From NCBI GenBank assembly GCA_041622675.1, contig JBFJYH010000021.1, positions 1 to 44,630 of the forward strand: a DNA stretch of 44,630 nt, given 5' to 3'. Origin of the DNA: Reddybacter sp041622675. Lineage in GTDB: Bacteria; Pseudomonadota; Gammaproteobacteria; Pseudomonadales; Porticoccaceae. Under the pieces are notes generated by a model that worked only from the letters and a program-made list of their open reading frames with translations, searched no databases and had not been told where the DNA came from. Shown here one piece after another: positions 35,923 to 44,630 of the stretch (position 1 is the stretch's first letter; each line of letters begins with the position of its first letter). A program made the translations under genes and the position numbers.

Positions 35923-38190
35923 CTAAGCAGCGATAATCTCAATCGCAATTTCACCCTCTTCAAGACTGACTTTCACAGTACCACCACCGCTAGATAACTT
36001 ACCGAACAAGACTTCTTCGGCCAGTGGTTTTTTGAGCTTTTCCTGAATCAGGCGAGACATGGGGCGTGCGCCCATATCTTCATCGTAACCGTTTTCAGCG
36101 AGCCACAGGCGAGCATCTTCGTCCACTTCAAGAGCGACAGACTTATCGTCGAGCTGAGCCTGAAGCTCAACCAAAAACTTGTCCACGACAGTGCCAATAA
36201 TATCGGTACCCAGTGGCTCGAATTGAATGATGGCATCGAGACGATTGCGAAATTCTGGCGCAAACATTTTTTTGATGCTCTCCATGCCATCACTACTATT
36301 ATCCTGCGTGGTAAAGCCCATCGAGGTGCGGCTCATTTCACGGGCACCGGCGTTGGTGGTCATAATCAAAATAACATTGCGAAAATCTGTTTTACGGCCA
36401 TTATTGTCGGTCAAGGTACCGTGATCCATCACCTGCAACAGCAGGTTGAAAACATCCGGGTGAGCTTTTTCAATTTCGTCAAGCAAGACCACACAATGGG
36501 GGTGCTGTGTGACGGCATCAGTGAGCAGGCCGCCCTGATCAAAACCGACGTAACCCGGAGGGGCACCAATCAAGCGCGACACGGTGTGGCGCTCCATATA
36601 CTCCGACATATCGAAACGTTGCAGTTCGACCCCCAATGTCAGTGCCAATTGACGCGACACCTCCGTTTTACCCACACCCGTTGGTCCTGCGAATAAGAAG
36701 GAACCAATCGGCTTGGTAGTCTCACGCAAGCCCGCACGGGCGAGTTTGATGGCCGAATCGAGAGACTCAATAGCTTCATTCTGGCCAAAGACTACACGTT
36801 TGAGTTTGTCGCCCAAATTCCGCAGCTGTTCTTTATCAGAAGAGGAAACACTCTTCGCAGGAATGCGGGCAATTTTGGCAACGGTGTTTTCAACATCCAC
36901 GACACCAATGGTTTTCTTCCGTTTTGACACGGGCTGGAGTTGTTGGAAGGCTCCGGCTTCGTCGAGCACATCAATGGCTTTATCAGGCAGAAAACGCTCG
37001 GTAATATATTTTGCCGACAATTCCGCCGCAGACTTTAATGCCCCCTGGGTATAACGCAGGCCGTGGTGTTCTTCAAAGCGAGACTTAAGGCCCTTTAAAA
37101 TATCGATGGTTTCAGCCACCGAGGGTTCTGGCACATCAATTTTCTGAAAGCGGCGAGACAGCGCTCTGTCTTTATCAAAAATGCCGCGATACTCCTGATA
37201 GGTCGTGGAACCGATACAACGCAACTGCCCCGAGGTCAGCAGGGGCTTCAATAAATTGGAGGCATCCATCACCCCTCCCGATGCAGCACCGGCACCGATG
37301 ATGGTATGAATTTCATCGATAAACAAAATCGCGTGCTCTTGCTCTTTTAACTCTGCCAGCAAGCCCTTAAACCGCTTTTCAAAATCACCCCGGTATTTTG
37401 TACCCGCCAGCAACGCACCCATATCGAGGGAGTAAACCACACTGTTCGCCAGGGGTTCCGCTGCCTTACCTTCGACAATCAGCTTGGCCAGTCCCTCGGC
37501 AATAGCGGTTTTACCCACGCCAGATTCACCCACCAGCAGCGCATTGTTTTTGCGACGGCGTAGCAACACCTGCCCCACGCGCTCCAGCTCAGCACTACGC
37601 CCCACGAGGGGGTCGATATAACCTTGTTCGGCCTGATGATTTAAATTTAAGCTAAACTGTTCCAGTAGAGTCGCTTCCGGCGCACCATCCTCACCCCCCA
37701 CTTCAGTATTCGCGGGATTCTCAGCCTCATCGTGTTCTCGCTCAGATTGATTGGCGTATTTGGCTATACCGTGAGAAATATAATTCACCAAATCAATGCG
37801 GGAAATATTTTGTAGTCGCAGGAAATAAACAGCCTGACTCTCTTGCTCACTAAAGATAGCCACCAATACATTGGCGCCCTGAACTTCATTTTTACCGGAG
37901 GACTGGACGTGAAAAATGGCGCGCTGGATCACCCGTTGAAAACCCAAAGTCGGCTGAGTTTCCCTCAATGAATCACCTTCAGGTAACAGAGGTGTTGTCG
38001 ATTCAATAAACTCACCTAAATCATTGCGCAGCACGTCAATATCGGCACCGCAGGCATTGAGCACGTCGATAGCTGAACCGTTGTCGAGCAAAGCAAGTAA
38101 CAAGTGTTCAACGGTGACAAATTCGTGACGCTTAGTATTGGCGCCCTGAAAAGTGGTGTTCAAAGTACTTTCTAAGTCTCGACTTAACAT
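35923..38190 (-). CDS. clpA: ATP-dependent Clp protease ATP-binding subunit ClpA
   Basis: A 755-residue AAA+ unfoldase that feeds ClpP. The N-domain (MLSRDLESTLNTTFQGA) docks ClpS. Two ATPase modules have Walker A GESGVGKTA (about 220) and GPTGVGKTE (about 500). There is no zinc-binding domain (not ClpX) and no ClpB-type middle coil. The C-terminal part has the D2 small domain (GARPMSRLIQEKLKKPLAEE). It starts 12 bp after clpS. Confidence 0.97.
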   Translation of the reverse strand: MLSRDLESTLNTTFQGANTKRHEFVTVEHLLLALLDNGSAIDVLNACGADIDVLRNDLGEFIESTTPLLPEGDSLRETQPTLGFQRVIQRAIFHVQSSGKNEVQGANVLVAIFSEQESQAVYFLRLQNISRIDLVNYISHGIAKYANQSEREHDEAENPANTEVGGEDGAPEATLLEQFSLNLNHQAEQGYIDPLVGRSAELERVGQVLLRRRKNNALLVGESGVGKTAIAEGLAKLIVEGKAAEPLANSVVYSLDMGALLAGTKYRGDFEKRFKGLLAELKEQEHAILFIDEIHTIIGAGAASGGVMDASNLLKPLLTSGQLRCIGSTTYQEYRGIFDKDRALSRRFQKIDVPEPSVAETIDILKGLKSRFEEHHGLRYTQGALKSAAELSAKYITERFLPDKAIDVLDEAGAFQQLQPVSKRKKTIGVVDVENTVAKIARIPAKSVSSSDKEQLRNLGDKLKRVVFGQNEAIESLDSAIKLARAGLRETTKPIGSFLFAGPTGVGKTEVSRQLALTLGVELQRFDMSEYMERHTVSRLIGAPPGYVGFDQGGLLTDAVTQHPHCVVLLDEIEKAHPDVFNLLLQVMDHGTLTDNNGRKTDFRNVILIMTTNAGAREMSRTSMGFTTQDNSSDGMESIKKMFAPEFRNRLDAIIQFEPLGTDIIGTVVDKFLVELQAQLDDKSVALEVDEDARLWLAENGYDEDMGARPMSRLIQEKLKKPLAEEVLFGKLSSGGGTVKVSLEEGEIAIEIIAA

Positions 38191-38202
38191 GAGCTACTCC
38201 CG

Positions 38203-38607
38203 CTATAGGCCGTCATCATTATCTTCGGAAGGTTCAATTTCACACAGTAAAGGGTGTTCTTTTTCACGCGCATATGCATTCACCATACTGGCTTTAGTTT
38301 CGGCAATCTCACGACTGTAAATCCCACAAACACCCCTGCCCTCGGTGTGTACTTTCAACATCACCTGAACGGCAAGCTCCTTGTCGAGGGAGAAAAAAAG
38401 TTGTAGCACTTCAACCACAAACTCCATCGGTGTGTAGTCGTCGTTGAGTAAAAAGACCTTATACATAGGAGGTTTTTTCAACCGGGGCCTAACTGAATCG
38501 GCAATCGCCGCAGTCCCATCGTCGATGTCATCAAAAGCGTCATCACCCGTATTGCCACCATGTTGTAGCCGGGTATTTATAAAGCGTTGCATTACTGTTT
38601 CTGTCAT
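38203..38607 (-). CDS. clpS: ClpA adaptor ClpS
   Basis: A 134-residue adaptor that recognises N-terminal Leu, Phe, Trp or Tyr and hands the protein to ClpAP. Core motifs are YKVFLLNDDYTPMEFVVEVL and a HTEGRGVCGIYSREIAETK block. The disordered N-terminal tail is somewhat long and acidic (GDDAFDDIDDG). With aat and bpt nearby the whole bacterial N-end-rule branch is encoded within 6 kb. Confidence 0.96.
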   Translation of the reverse strand: MTETVMQRFINTRLQHGGNTGDDAFDDIDDGTAAIADSVRPRLKKPPMYKVFLLNDDYTPMEFVVEVLQLFFSLDKELAVQVMLKVHTEGRGVCGIYSREIAETKASMVNAYAREKEHPLLCEIEPSEDNDDGL

Positions 38608-38872
38608 TGTTTATTGGGCTTTGTGTTGTCATCACAGCATACGCCGCTTGAGAATAACTTTCATCCTTGAGATGGGGTTTTTATCGACCGTCCTTCACTG
38701 CAATGTGCCATAAAACCTCACAACTTGACATTTTCTATCTTAGTGCTTAAAAATGGATGAGATACGCTTATTGGTTTATAGCCCAAGCAGGGAATGGCGA
38801 ATGGCTTTGCCAAGCTGACTAATTGCGTAAAAAGTACCCGCTATAAAAATAAATGTGTTCAGGAGGCGTTTT

Positions 38873-39160
38873 ATGACACAAGGTACAGTGAAATGGTTCA
38901 ACAATGCCAAAGGTTACGGCTTTCTACTCTCAGACGATGGCACCGGTGATGATATTTTTGCCCACTATTCGGCCATCGATATGGAAGGTTATAAAACCCT
39001 TAAAGCAGGTCAAAGCGTTGTTTTCGACCTTATTCAAGGGACCAAAGGCGTACACGCAGCCAACATTCGCGCCAACGAATCGCCAACAAAGGACAATGAT
39101 AGCCAGCCGAACTATAACCAGGAAATGCCGGTCAGTGCGGGCGATAGCTTCAACCATTAA
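38873..39160 (+). CDS. cspD: Cold-shock-domain protein CspD
   Basis: A 95-residue protein with one cold-shock domain; CspD binds single-stranded DNA and RNA and inhibits replication in stationary phase in E. coli. RNP1-like KGYGFLLSDDG and RNP2-like DIFAHYSAI are visible. A glutamine/asparagine-rich tail follows. ATG 38873 is preceded by a perfect AGGAGG at 38861-38866. It is divergent from clpS, as in Pseudomonas. Confidence 0.94.
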   Translation: MTQGTVKWFNNAKGYGFLLSDDGTGDDIFAHYSAIDMEGYKTLKAGQSVVFDLIQGTKGVHAANIRANESPTKDNDSQPNYNQEMPVSAGDSFNH

Positions 39161-39219
39161 AGCCGAAGGTTGATAGCCGCTAGGTGGTTGACCACAGGTA
39201 GCATGTCACTGGCTACACA

Positions 39220-39262
39220 ACGTCACCCTCAAGCAGGTCTCTAACCCACTTGGGGGTGACGT
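39220..39262. repeat. Long hairpin between cspD and rluE
   Basis: Arms acgtcaccctcaag (39220-39233) and cttgggggtgacgt (39249-39262) pair at 13 of 14 positions, the other being G-T. No T-run follows, so it may be a non-classical terminator or an RNA-stabilising stem. Confidence 0.5.
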
Positions 39263-39446
39263 GTTTACTACCTACCGCTTGGATGCTTGGACACCCCCCT
39301 TACTCGATTTTTGCACCGCTGTTTGTTGAGCATCCACACCCCAAGCACACATTGAAAGGGGTCAATAAGTGGCTCTTAATTGGCAACTATAACAATTTTG
39401 TCTATTCAACTAGAATGCGTTCATCATTCAATCCATTGCGCGGCTA

Positions 39447-40076
39447 ATGGCAAAACTGTTACTTTTTAACAAGCCCTTCGGCGTACTCAGCCAATTCAGC
39501 GCTGCCGATGGCCACCCTGGGCTTGCGGACTATCTAGATGTACCCGGCGTTTACCCCGCCGGCCGCCTCGATCGGGATTCCGAAGGCCTGTTATTGCTAA
39601 CCGATGACGGTGCCCTGCAAGCACACATCAGCAATCCCCGCTTCAAATTGGCAAAAACTTACCTCGCCCAAGTTGAAGGTGACGTCACTCAACACGCCCT
39701 CGAGCAATTAGCGCAAGGCATAACCCTTAAAGATGGCCCCACCCTGCCAGCCAGCGCTCGCAAAATTAATGAGCCCACTATTTGGCACAGAATCCCCCCC
39801 ATACGCGAACGCAAGAACATCCCCACGAGCTGGATCGAACTCACGATTCGCGAGGGTCGCAATCGCCAAGTGCGACGTATGTGTGCCCATATTGGCTTTC
39901 CCGTCTTGCGCCTGGTGCGCAGCCAAGTCGGCGAATGGTCTATTACTGGACTCAAACCCGGCGCACACCAGCAAATACAGGTTGCCTCACCCACACGCCA
40001 AAGCAAACATAAAACGCGAAAGGCCAGATCTGCCCGCGATAAGTCGTCTTATCTTAAAAACAAGCCCTCCCGGTAA
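39447..40076 (+). CDS. rluE: 23S rRNA pseudouridine synthase RluE
   Basis: A 209-residue pseudouridine synthase of the RsuA/RluB/E/F group, lacking the N-terminal S4 domain as RluE does. The catalytic aspartate lies in PAGRLDRDSEGLLLLTDDG. ELTIREGRNRQVRRMCAHIG is the second conserved block. In E. coli RluE modifies U2457 of 23S rRNA. A basic C-terminal tail is present. Confidence 0.92.
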   Translation: MAKLLLFNKPFGVLSQFSAADGHPGLADYLDVPGVYPAGRLDRDSEGLLLLTDDGALQAHISNPRFKLAKTYLAQVEGDVTQHALEQLAQGITLKDGPTLPASARKINEPTIWHRIPPIRERKNIPTSWIELTIREGRNRQVRRMCAHIGFPVLRLVRSQVGEWSITGLKPGAHQQIQVASPTRQSKHKTRKARSARDKSSYLKNKPSR

Positions 40077-40109
40077 AGACCTTCCTGCCGACAAACCCAG
40101 GAGAAAAAC

Positions 40110-40556
40110 ATGCCTAATCAGATTCACTTAACTGTCGCTGCTCTCATACCCGGTGAGCGCGGCTTTTTGCTGGTGAAAGAAAAAGAGCGTGGGCGCGTTG
40201 TTATCAATCAGCCCGCCGGCCATGTCGAACCCGGCGAAGGCATACTCGAGGCTGTCAAGCGGGAAACATTCGAAGAAACGGGCTGGCGGGTGGAACCGCT
40301 CCATCTGCTCGGTATTAGTATTTACACCTCGCCCCACAACCAGGTCACCTACTACCGCATGGCCTTTCTTTGCGAAGCCCTGGAGCAGGACAGGCACGCT
40401 GTACTCGACAGCGACATTATCGAAGCCCTGTGGCTGAGGGAAGCCGAATTACGCGCGCGTCATAGTGAGATGCGAAGCCCCCTGGTGATTAAAACACTGG
40501 ACGATTATTGCGCCGGTAAGCGCTATCCATTAGAGATCATTAGCGATTGTCGGTAG
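40110..40556 (+). CDS. nudJ: NUDIX phosphatase NudJ-type
   Basis: A 148-residue NUDIX hydrolase. The box runs GHVEPGEGILEAVKRETFEE then TGW, with the metal-binding REXXEE core intact. In E. coli NudJ dephosphorylates thiamin pyrimidine and nucleoside pyrophosphates. It lies just before mnmA, as in many gammaproteobacteria, which supports the name. Confidence 0.92.
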   Translation: MPNQIHLTVAALIPGERGFLLVKEKERGRVVINQPAGHVEPGEGILEAVKRETFEETGWRVEPLHLLGISIYTSPHNQVTYYRMAFLCEALEQDRHAVLDSDIIEALWLREAELRARHSEMRSPLVIKTLDDYCAGKRYPLEIISDCR

Positions 40557-40599
40557 AATGGGCTTGACCTCTAGCGCCTGAAGGCAACATTCTAAACCC

Positions 40600-41754
40600 A
40601 TGCCAACTAAGCCCATGCCAAACAACGTAAATCCAGTGCCAATTAAAACCAGCAGCGCCAAACCCTGCAAAGTCATCGTCGGTATGTCTGGCGGCGTAGA
40701 CTCATCCGTTAGCGCTCTGTTGTTGTTGCAACAGGGCTATGCCGTTGAAGGCCTGTTTATGAAAAACTGGGATGAGGATGACGGCACTGAATATTGCACT
40801 GCCCAGCAAGATTTGAATGATGCTGAAAAAGTCTGCAAAACCTTGGGCATCCCCCTGCACAGCGCCAACTTTGCCGCCGAGTACTGGGATAATGTTTTTG
40901 AATACTTCCTCGACGAATACCGCTCAGGCCGCACGCCAAACCCCGACATCCTCTGCAACCGAGAGATCAAGTTCAAGGTCTTCCTTGAGTATGCCGAATT
41001 ACTCGGCGCCGACTTTATTGCCACTGGCCACTATGTGCGCAAGGTTTCTGAAAACGGCAGCACCCTGTTGCGCAAAGGTCTCGATAACAATAAAGATCAG
41101 AGCTACTTCCTACACGCCGTTGAAGAAGCTGCTCTCGCTAAAACACTCTTTCCCGTAGGTGAGCTCGAAAAACCTGAGGTCAGACGACTGGCCGAAAAAC
41201 ATGGCCTTATTACCCACAACAAAAAAGACAGCACCGGCATTTGCTTTATTGGCGAACGCCGCTTTAAGGACTTTCTTGAACAGTACATACCTGCACAACC
41301 AGGGCCGATGAAAACACCCGATGGCACTCAACTTGGCGAGCATCAAGGTTTAATGTTTTACACCCTCGGTCAGCGTGAAGGCTTGGGGATTGGCGGTGTA
41401 AAAACGGCCGACGAAGCGCCCTGGTATGTGGTCGCCAAAGATCTGCCCAACAACACGCTGATCGTCGCCCAGGGGAACAATCACCCCTTGCTGTTCAGCT
41501 CTACCCTCAAGGTCAGCCAGTTGCATTGGATCAACCCTCGCCCCACGAGCGCTGAGTTTTCCTGCATGGCCAAAATTCGTTACCGCCAGAGCGACCAAGC
41601 CTGTCGTATTAAGGTCAGCGAAGATGGTGCTGACTGTACCGTCACCTTCGACCAAGCCCAACGCGCGGCAACACCCGGCCAATCGTTGGTGATGTACCAA
41701 GGTGATATTTGCCTCGGTGGCGGGGTCATCAAAAGCAGTGGGAGTCCAACGTGA
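40600..41754 (+). CDS. mnmA: tRNA-specific 2-thiouridylase MnmA
   Basis: A 384-residue enzyme that puts sulfur on the wobble uridine of tRNA-Lys, -Glu and -Gln. The PP-loop SGGVDSS is at 30-36. The two catalytic cysteines are C119 (PDILCNREIKF) and C215 (STGICFIGER). LDNNKDQSYFL is the conserved tRNA-binding block. About 20 residues precede the family core. Its stop overlaps the hflD start. Confidence 0.96.
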   Translation: MPTKPMPNNVNPVPIKTSSAKPCKVIVGMSGGVDSSVSALLLLQQGYAVEGLFMKNWDEDDGTEYCTAQQDLNDAEKVCKTLGIPLHSANFAAEYWDNVFEYFLDEYRSGRTPNPDILCNREIKFKVFLEYAELLGADFIATGHYVRKVSENGSTLLRKGLDNNKDQSYFLHAVEEAALAKTLFPVGELEKPEVRRLAEKHGLITHNKKDSTGICFIGERRFKDFLEQYIPAQPGPMKTPDGTQLGEHQGLMFYTLGQREGLGIGGVKTADEAPWYVVAKDLPNNTLIVAQGNNHPLLFSSTLKVSQLHWINPRPTSAEFSCMAKIRYRQSDQACRIKVSEDGADCTVTFDQAQRAATPGQSLVMYQGDICLGGGVIKSSGSPT

Positions 41755-42395
41755 TACGCCTGCCAACACGCGACCAGGCAATTGCGCTAGCCGGCGTTTT
41801 TCAGGCCTGCCAGTTGGTCGACAACCTAGCTCGTACCGGCAGTATTCCCGCTGACCAGCTGAACGTTCAAATCAACAGTTTACTGGAACAAAACCCGGAC
41901 TCCACTGAAGCCGTGTTCAGCTATGGCGAAAATAGCGCTGCCAATAATCTTGAGTTGGGTATAGAAACCGTTCAGCAACTGTTTAGGGATAAATATAAAA
42001 ACCGCCACCCCGACACCCTGCGCTATGTCATTGGCATAATGCATTTACAGCGCAAGGTCAGTAAAAACACTGCCATGCTCGAACAAATCGGGCAGGCTAT
42101 TGCTCGCGCCAAAACACAGGCTGAACATTTCTCCCTAGGGCACGACAATGTGATCGCCAACATCGCCGACGTTTACCAAAACACCATCAGTACCCAGCGC
42201 TTTCGCATACAGGTGAGTGGGCAGGCTGGCCATCTGCAACAGCCCTCCGTCGCCAATCGGGTGCGCTGCCTGTTATTTGCCGCTATTCGTGCCGCCATTC
42301 TCTGGCAACAACTGGGTGGCCGACGCTGGCACTTTTTTGTATTTCGGCGCCACATACTCAAGCACCTCGAAACGTTACAAGAAGAGATTCGCTAA
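41751..42395 (+). CDS. hflD: High frequency lysogenization protein HflD homologue
   Basis: A 214-residue protein beginning at GTG 41751, which overlaps the mnmA stop as GTGA and follows GGAG; an upstream ATG at 41709 would lie inside mnmA. It matches E. coli HflD in length and in the start IRLPTRDQAIALAGVFQACQ. HflD is a membrane-associated helical protein, named for its effect on phage lambda CII. Position between mnmA and purB is conserved. Confidence 0.94.
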   Translation: MIRLPTRDQAIALAGVFQACQLVDNLARTGSIPADQLNVQINSLLEQNPDSTEAVFSYGENSAANNLELGIETVQQLFRDKYKNRHPDTLRYVIGIMHLQRKVSKNTAMLEQIGQAIARAKTQAEHFSLGHDNVIANIADVYQNTISTQRFRIQVSGQAGHLQQPSVANRVRCLLFAAIRAAILWQQLGGRRWHFFVFRRHILKHLETLQEEIR

Positions 42396-42507
42396 ACCCC
42401 GGAGCCTGACAAAATCCGTTAAAATGACTCGCATTAGGCGCACCATCGGCTGCAAACCCTGAGTTCGCTATTCATCGCTTATTTCTACTCGCACTTGGAC
42501 ACTCTTT

Positions 42508-43875
42508 ATGGATCTTTCTGCACTCTCCGCCGTCTCCCCCATCGACGGCCGCTACGGCACTAAAACCAGCGAATTACGGGCTATTTTCAGCGAATTTGGT
42601 TTAATAAAATACCGTGTTCAGGTTGAAGTACGCTGGTTACAACAACTTGCCAACCACCCTGACATTACTGAAGTACCGGCGTTTTCTGCAGCGACTAATC
42701 ACTTCCTCGAACAACTATTGAATGAGTTTGACGAAAACCACGCTGCGGCGGTCAAAAGTATTGAAAGTACCACCAATCACGATGTAAAGGCGGTTGAGTA
42801 CTTTTTGAAAGATTATTTCGCCGACAATGAAGAACTCAATGCGGCAGGCGAATTTGTGCACTTCGCCTGCACCTCAGAAGATATTAACAACCTCTCCCAC
42901 GCGCTGATGCTAAAAACGGGGCGCGATGAGGTTCTGCTGCCGGCTCTGGAAAATATCTGCAACACGCTCACTGACCTCGCCCACGAGTTTGCCAACCAGC
43001 CAATGCTGTCGCGCACCCACGGGCAAACGGCCTCCCCCACCACCATGGGTAAAGAGCTGGCCAATGTGGTCGCACGACTGAAACGGCAAATCGAGCAGAT
43101 CCGCGCCGTGCAGATCCTCGGTAAAGTCAACGGTGCAGTGGGTAACTACAACGCCCATCTCAGTGCTTACCCCGCTATTGACTGGCAGGCCAACGCCGCA
43201 GAATTTATTAGCAGTTTGGGACTGTGTTTAAACCCCTACACGACACAAATTGAACCCCACGATTATATTGCTGAATTATTCGACGCCATTGCCCGGGCCA
43301 ATACCATCCTGATCGATCTCAATCGCGATATTTGGGCCTATATCTCCATCGGCTATTTCAAACAAAAAACCATTGCCGGCGAAGTGGGTTCATCCACTAT
43401 GCCCCACAAAGTCAATCCCATCGACTTTGAAAATGCCGAGGGCAACCTCGGCATCGCCAATGCTCTCCTCAATCATTTAGCGGCTAAATTGCCCGTATCG
43501 CGCTGGCAGCGCGACCTTACGGATTCCACGGTATTGCGCAATATGGGCGTCGGCCTCGGCTACAGCATGATTGCCTACAGCTCGATCGAAAAAGGCCTCG
43601 GCAAATTAGAACTCAATGCCCAGCGCTTAAGTGATGACCTCGACAACGCCTGGGAAGTTCTCGCCGAGCCAATTCAAACCGTGATGCGCCGCTACGGCGT
43701 ACCCGAGCCCTACGAAAAACTCAAAGCCCTGACCCGTGGCCAAGACATCACACAGGCCAGTCTCAGTGTTTTCATTAAAACCTTGGAAATTCCCGAGTCG
43801 GCGAAGCGGGAGTTGTTGGACATGACACCGCAAAGCTACACCGGTAATGCCGCAGAGCAAGCCAGAAATATCTAG
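42508..43875 (+). CDS. purB: Adenylosuccinate lyase
   Basis: A 455-residue enzyme of the fumarase/aspartase superfamily acting twice in purine synthesis (SAICAR and adenylosuccinate cleavage). The signature loop SSTMPHKVNPIDFENAEG carries the catalytic serine region, and SRTHGQTASPTTMG supplies a catalytic histidine. Length matches E. coli PurB (456). It is followed at once by roxA. Confidence 0.97.
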   Translation: MDLSALSAVSPIDGRYGTKTSELRAIFSEFGLIKYRVQVEVRWLQQLANHPDITEVPAFSAATNHFLEQLLNEFDENHAAAVKSIESTTNHDVKAVEYFLKDYFADNEELNAAGEFVHFACTSEDINNLSHALMLKTGRDEVLLPALENICNTLTDLAHEFANQPMLSRTHGQTASPTTMGKELANVVARLKRQIEQIRAVQILGKVNGAVGNYNAHLSAYPAIDWQANAAEFISSLGLCLNPYTTQIEPHDYIAELFDAIARANTILIDLNRDIWAYISIGYFKQKTIAGEVGSSTMPHKVNPIDFENAEGNLGIANALLNHLAAKLPVSRWQRDLTDSTVLRNMGVGLGYSMIAYSSIEKGLGKLELNAQRLSDDLDNAWEVLAEPIQTVMRRYGVPEPYEKLKALTRGQDITQASLSVFIKTLEIPESAKRELLDMTPQSYTGNAAEQARNI

Positions 43876-44630
43876 GTGTCTGAACAATCTAGAAACCCTA
43901 ACGCCGAGCACGCCTTGTCAAAACAAGCGGTAGAAAATGACTTTCTATCTAGACAGTGGTTTGCCAACTGTGGCGGGCTCGATAACTTTCTTGCCGAGTA
44001 CTGGCAGCGTAAACCACTGCTAATTCGCCAGGCCCTGCCCAACTTTAGCTCCCCACTCGAAGCCGATGAGCTGGCGGGACTGGCGCTGGAAGAAGACATT
44101 GAATCGCGGTTAGTTATCGAACGCGCAACATCGCCCTACTGGACATTACAGTGCGGTCCTTTTACCGATACAGCCTTTCAGAAGCTACCACCCAGCCATT
44201 GGACATTGCTGGTACAAGCCGTCGACCAATGGATACCTGATGTTAACGATTTACGCCGTCATTTTGACTTTCTACCCCAGTGGCGAATCGACGATATTAT
44301 GCTCAGCTACGCCGCCGACCAGGGTAGTGTCGGCCCCCATTTCGACCAATACGATGTGTTTTTACTGCAGGGCCAGGGTCAGCGACGTTGGCGGCTTGGC
44401 CAGTACTGCGACAACGATACGCCTCTGCTGAAAGGCCCGGAACTATGTATAGTCGATAATTTTGAACAAAGTGCAGAGTGGCTGCTTGAACCCGGCGATA
44501 TGCTCTATTTACCTCCGGGCCTGGCCCACTGGGGTGTTGCTGAAGGCGAGTGCATGACCTACTCCATTGGCTTCCGCGCCCCCAGTGCAACAGAATTACT
44601 CAGCGACCTGGCCACTGAACTCCTCACCCA
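43876..44630 (+). CDS. roxA: Ribosomal protein uL16 arginine hydroxylase RoxA/YcfD (partial)
   Basis: An open frame runs from GTG 43876, directly after the purB stop, to the window's end (251 codons; the full protein should be near 380-400). It is a JmjC-type 2-oxoglutarate/Fe(II) oxygenase that hydroxylates an arginine of ribosomal protein L16. Metal ligands are in GPHFDQYDVFLLQ (HxD), with the distal histidine in LPPGLAHWG. Other matches to YcfD are ELAGLALEEDIESRLV and WRIDDIMLSY. The N-terminus is about 25 residues longer than E. coli YcfD, so a later start is possible. Confidence 0.92.
   Translation, partial: MSEQSRNPNAEHALSKQAVENDFLSRQWFANCGGLDNFLAEYWQRKPLLIRQALPNFSSPLEADELAGLALEEDIESRLVIERATSPYWTLQCGPFTDTAFQKLPPSHWTLLVQAVDQWIPDVNDLRRHFDFLPQWRIDDIMLSYAADQGSVGPHFDQYDVFLLQGQGQRRWRLGQYCDNDTPLLKGPELCIVDNFEQSAEWLLEPGDMLYLPPGLAHWGVAEGECMTYSIGFRAPSATELLSDLATELLT

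Noticed and set aside
39250..39447. 65-residue plus-strand frame ending in TAATG overlap with rluE
   Set aside because: No recognisable family and partly overlaps the hairpin; the region more likely holds the rluE promoter.
1..44630. Integron integrase, tRNA or rRNA genes
   Set aside because: None could be recognised on either strand by reading the sequence; a short RNA gene might still be missed without a model search.

Overview
The window reads as part of the chromosome of a marine-type gammaproteobacterium. The right half (about 22.9-44.6 kb) has the gene order known from Pseudomonas and related orders such as Cellvibrionales: ftsK-lolA-rarA-crcB-serS-cysG on the minus strand, then trxB-aat-bpt-(ferritin)-infA on the plus strand, clpS-clpA on the minus strand, and cspD, rluE, nudJ, mnmA, hflD, purB and roxA on the plus strand. 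Genus cannot be fixed from the sequence alone.

The left half (about 0.2-22.7 kb) is accessory and patchy. It begins with a zinc alcohol dehydrogenase (240-1331). A minus-strand trio follows: a BNR/Asp-box beta-propeller with CxCC and GCPxxG cysteine motifs, a CopC copper-binding protein, and a membrane-anchored unknown (1589-3834). This looks like a small copper-handling operon, but its first gene carries an apparent frameshift at a C6 run.

Next comes an iron-acquisition region. A Fur-box promoter drives a TonB-dependent siderophore receptor and an overlapping PepSY membrane protein (4595-7841). Beyond an unrelated-looking flavin amine oxidase and partner pair (8952-12014) lies a translationally coupled operon of NIS synthetase, MFS exporter and PLP decarboxylase (12815-17080). 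One synthetase plus exporter plus decarboxylase, in that order, matches the rhizoferrin-type clusters of Francisella (fslABC). The operon is read away from an 18-bp repeat array that is a tandem Fur-box polymer (17173-17244). On the other side of that array are the eroded remains of a second TonB receptor (17342-18032). The biosynthetic operon thus seems to have lost its original neighbouring receptor, and the intact receptor at 4675 may serve instead.

From 18.1 to 22.7 kb is a scrap-yard of mobile DNA on top of an orphan integron-cassette cluster. It holds an IS30 transposase fragment, a REP-associated tyrosine transposase (RAYT) remnant bracketed by inverted REP-like repeats, and the 3' end of a second alcohol dehydrogenase. 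The cassette genes, all on the minus strand, are an RloC/PrrC-like AAA ATPase with zinc-hook and candidate anticodon-nuclease residues, a NERD nuclease-like protein with a topoisomerase-type zinc ribbon, and a DUF2185/Imm33-like small protein. One convincing attC site (20330-20419) separates the first two, and degenerate attC-like sites flank the others. No integron integrase is present in the window.

The core right half joins cell division (ftsK), lipoprotein transport (lolA), replication repair (rarA), translation (serS, infA, mnmA, rluE, roxA), redox (gor, trxB), siroheme (cysG), fluoride export (crcB), iron storage (ferritin) and a full N-end-rule set (aat, bpt, clpS, clpA). No rRNA, tRNA or CRISPR array was recognised.
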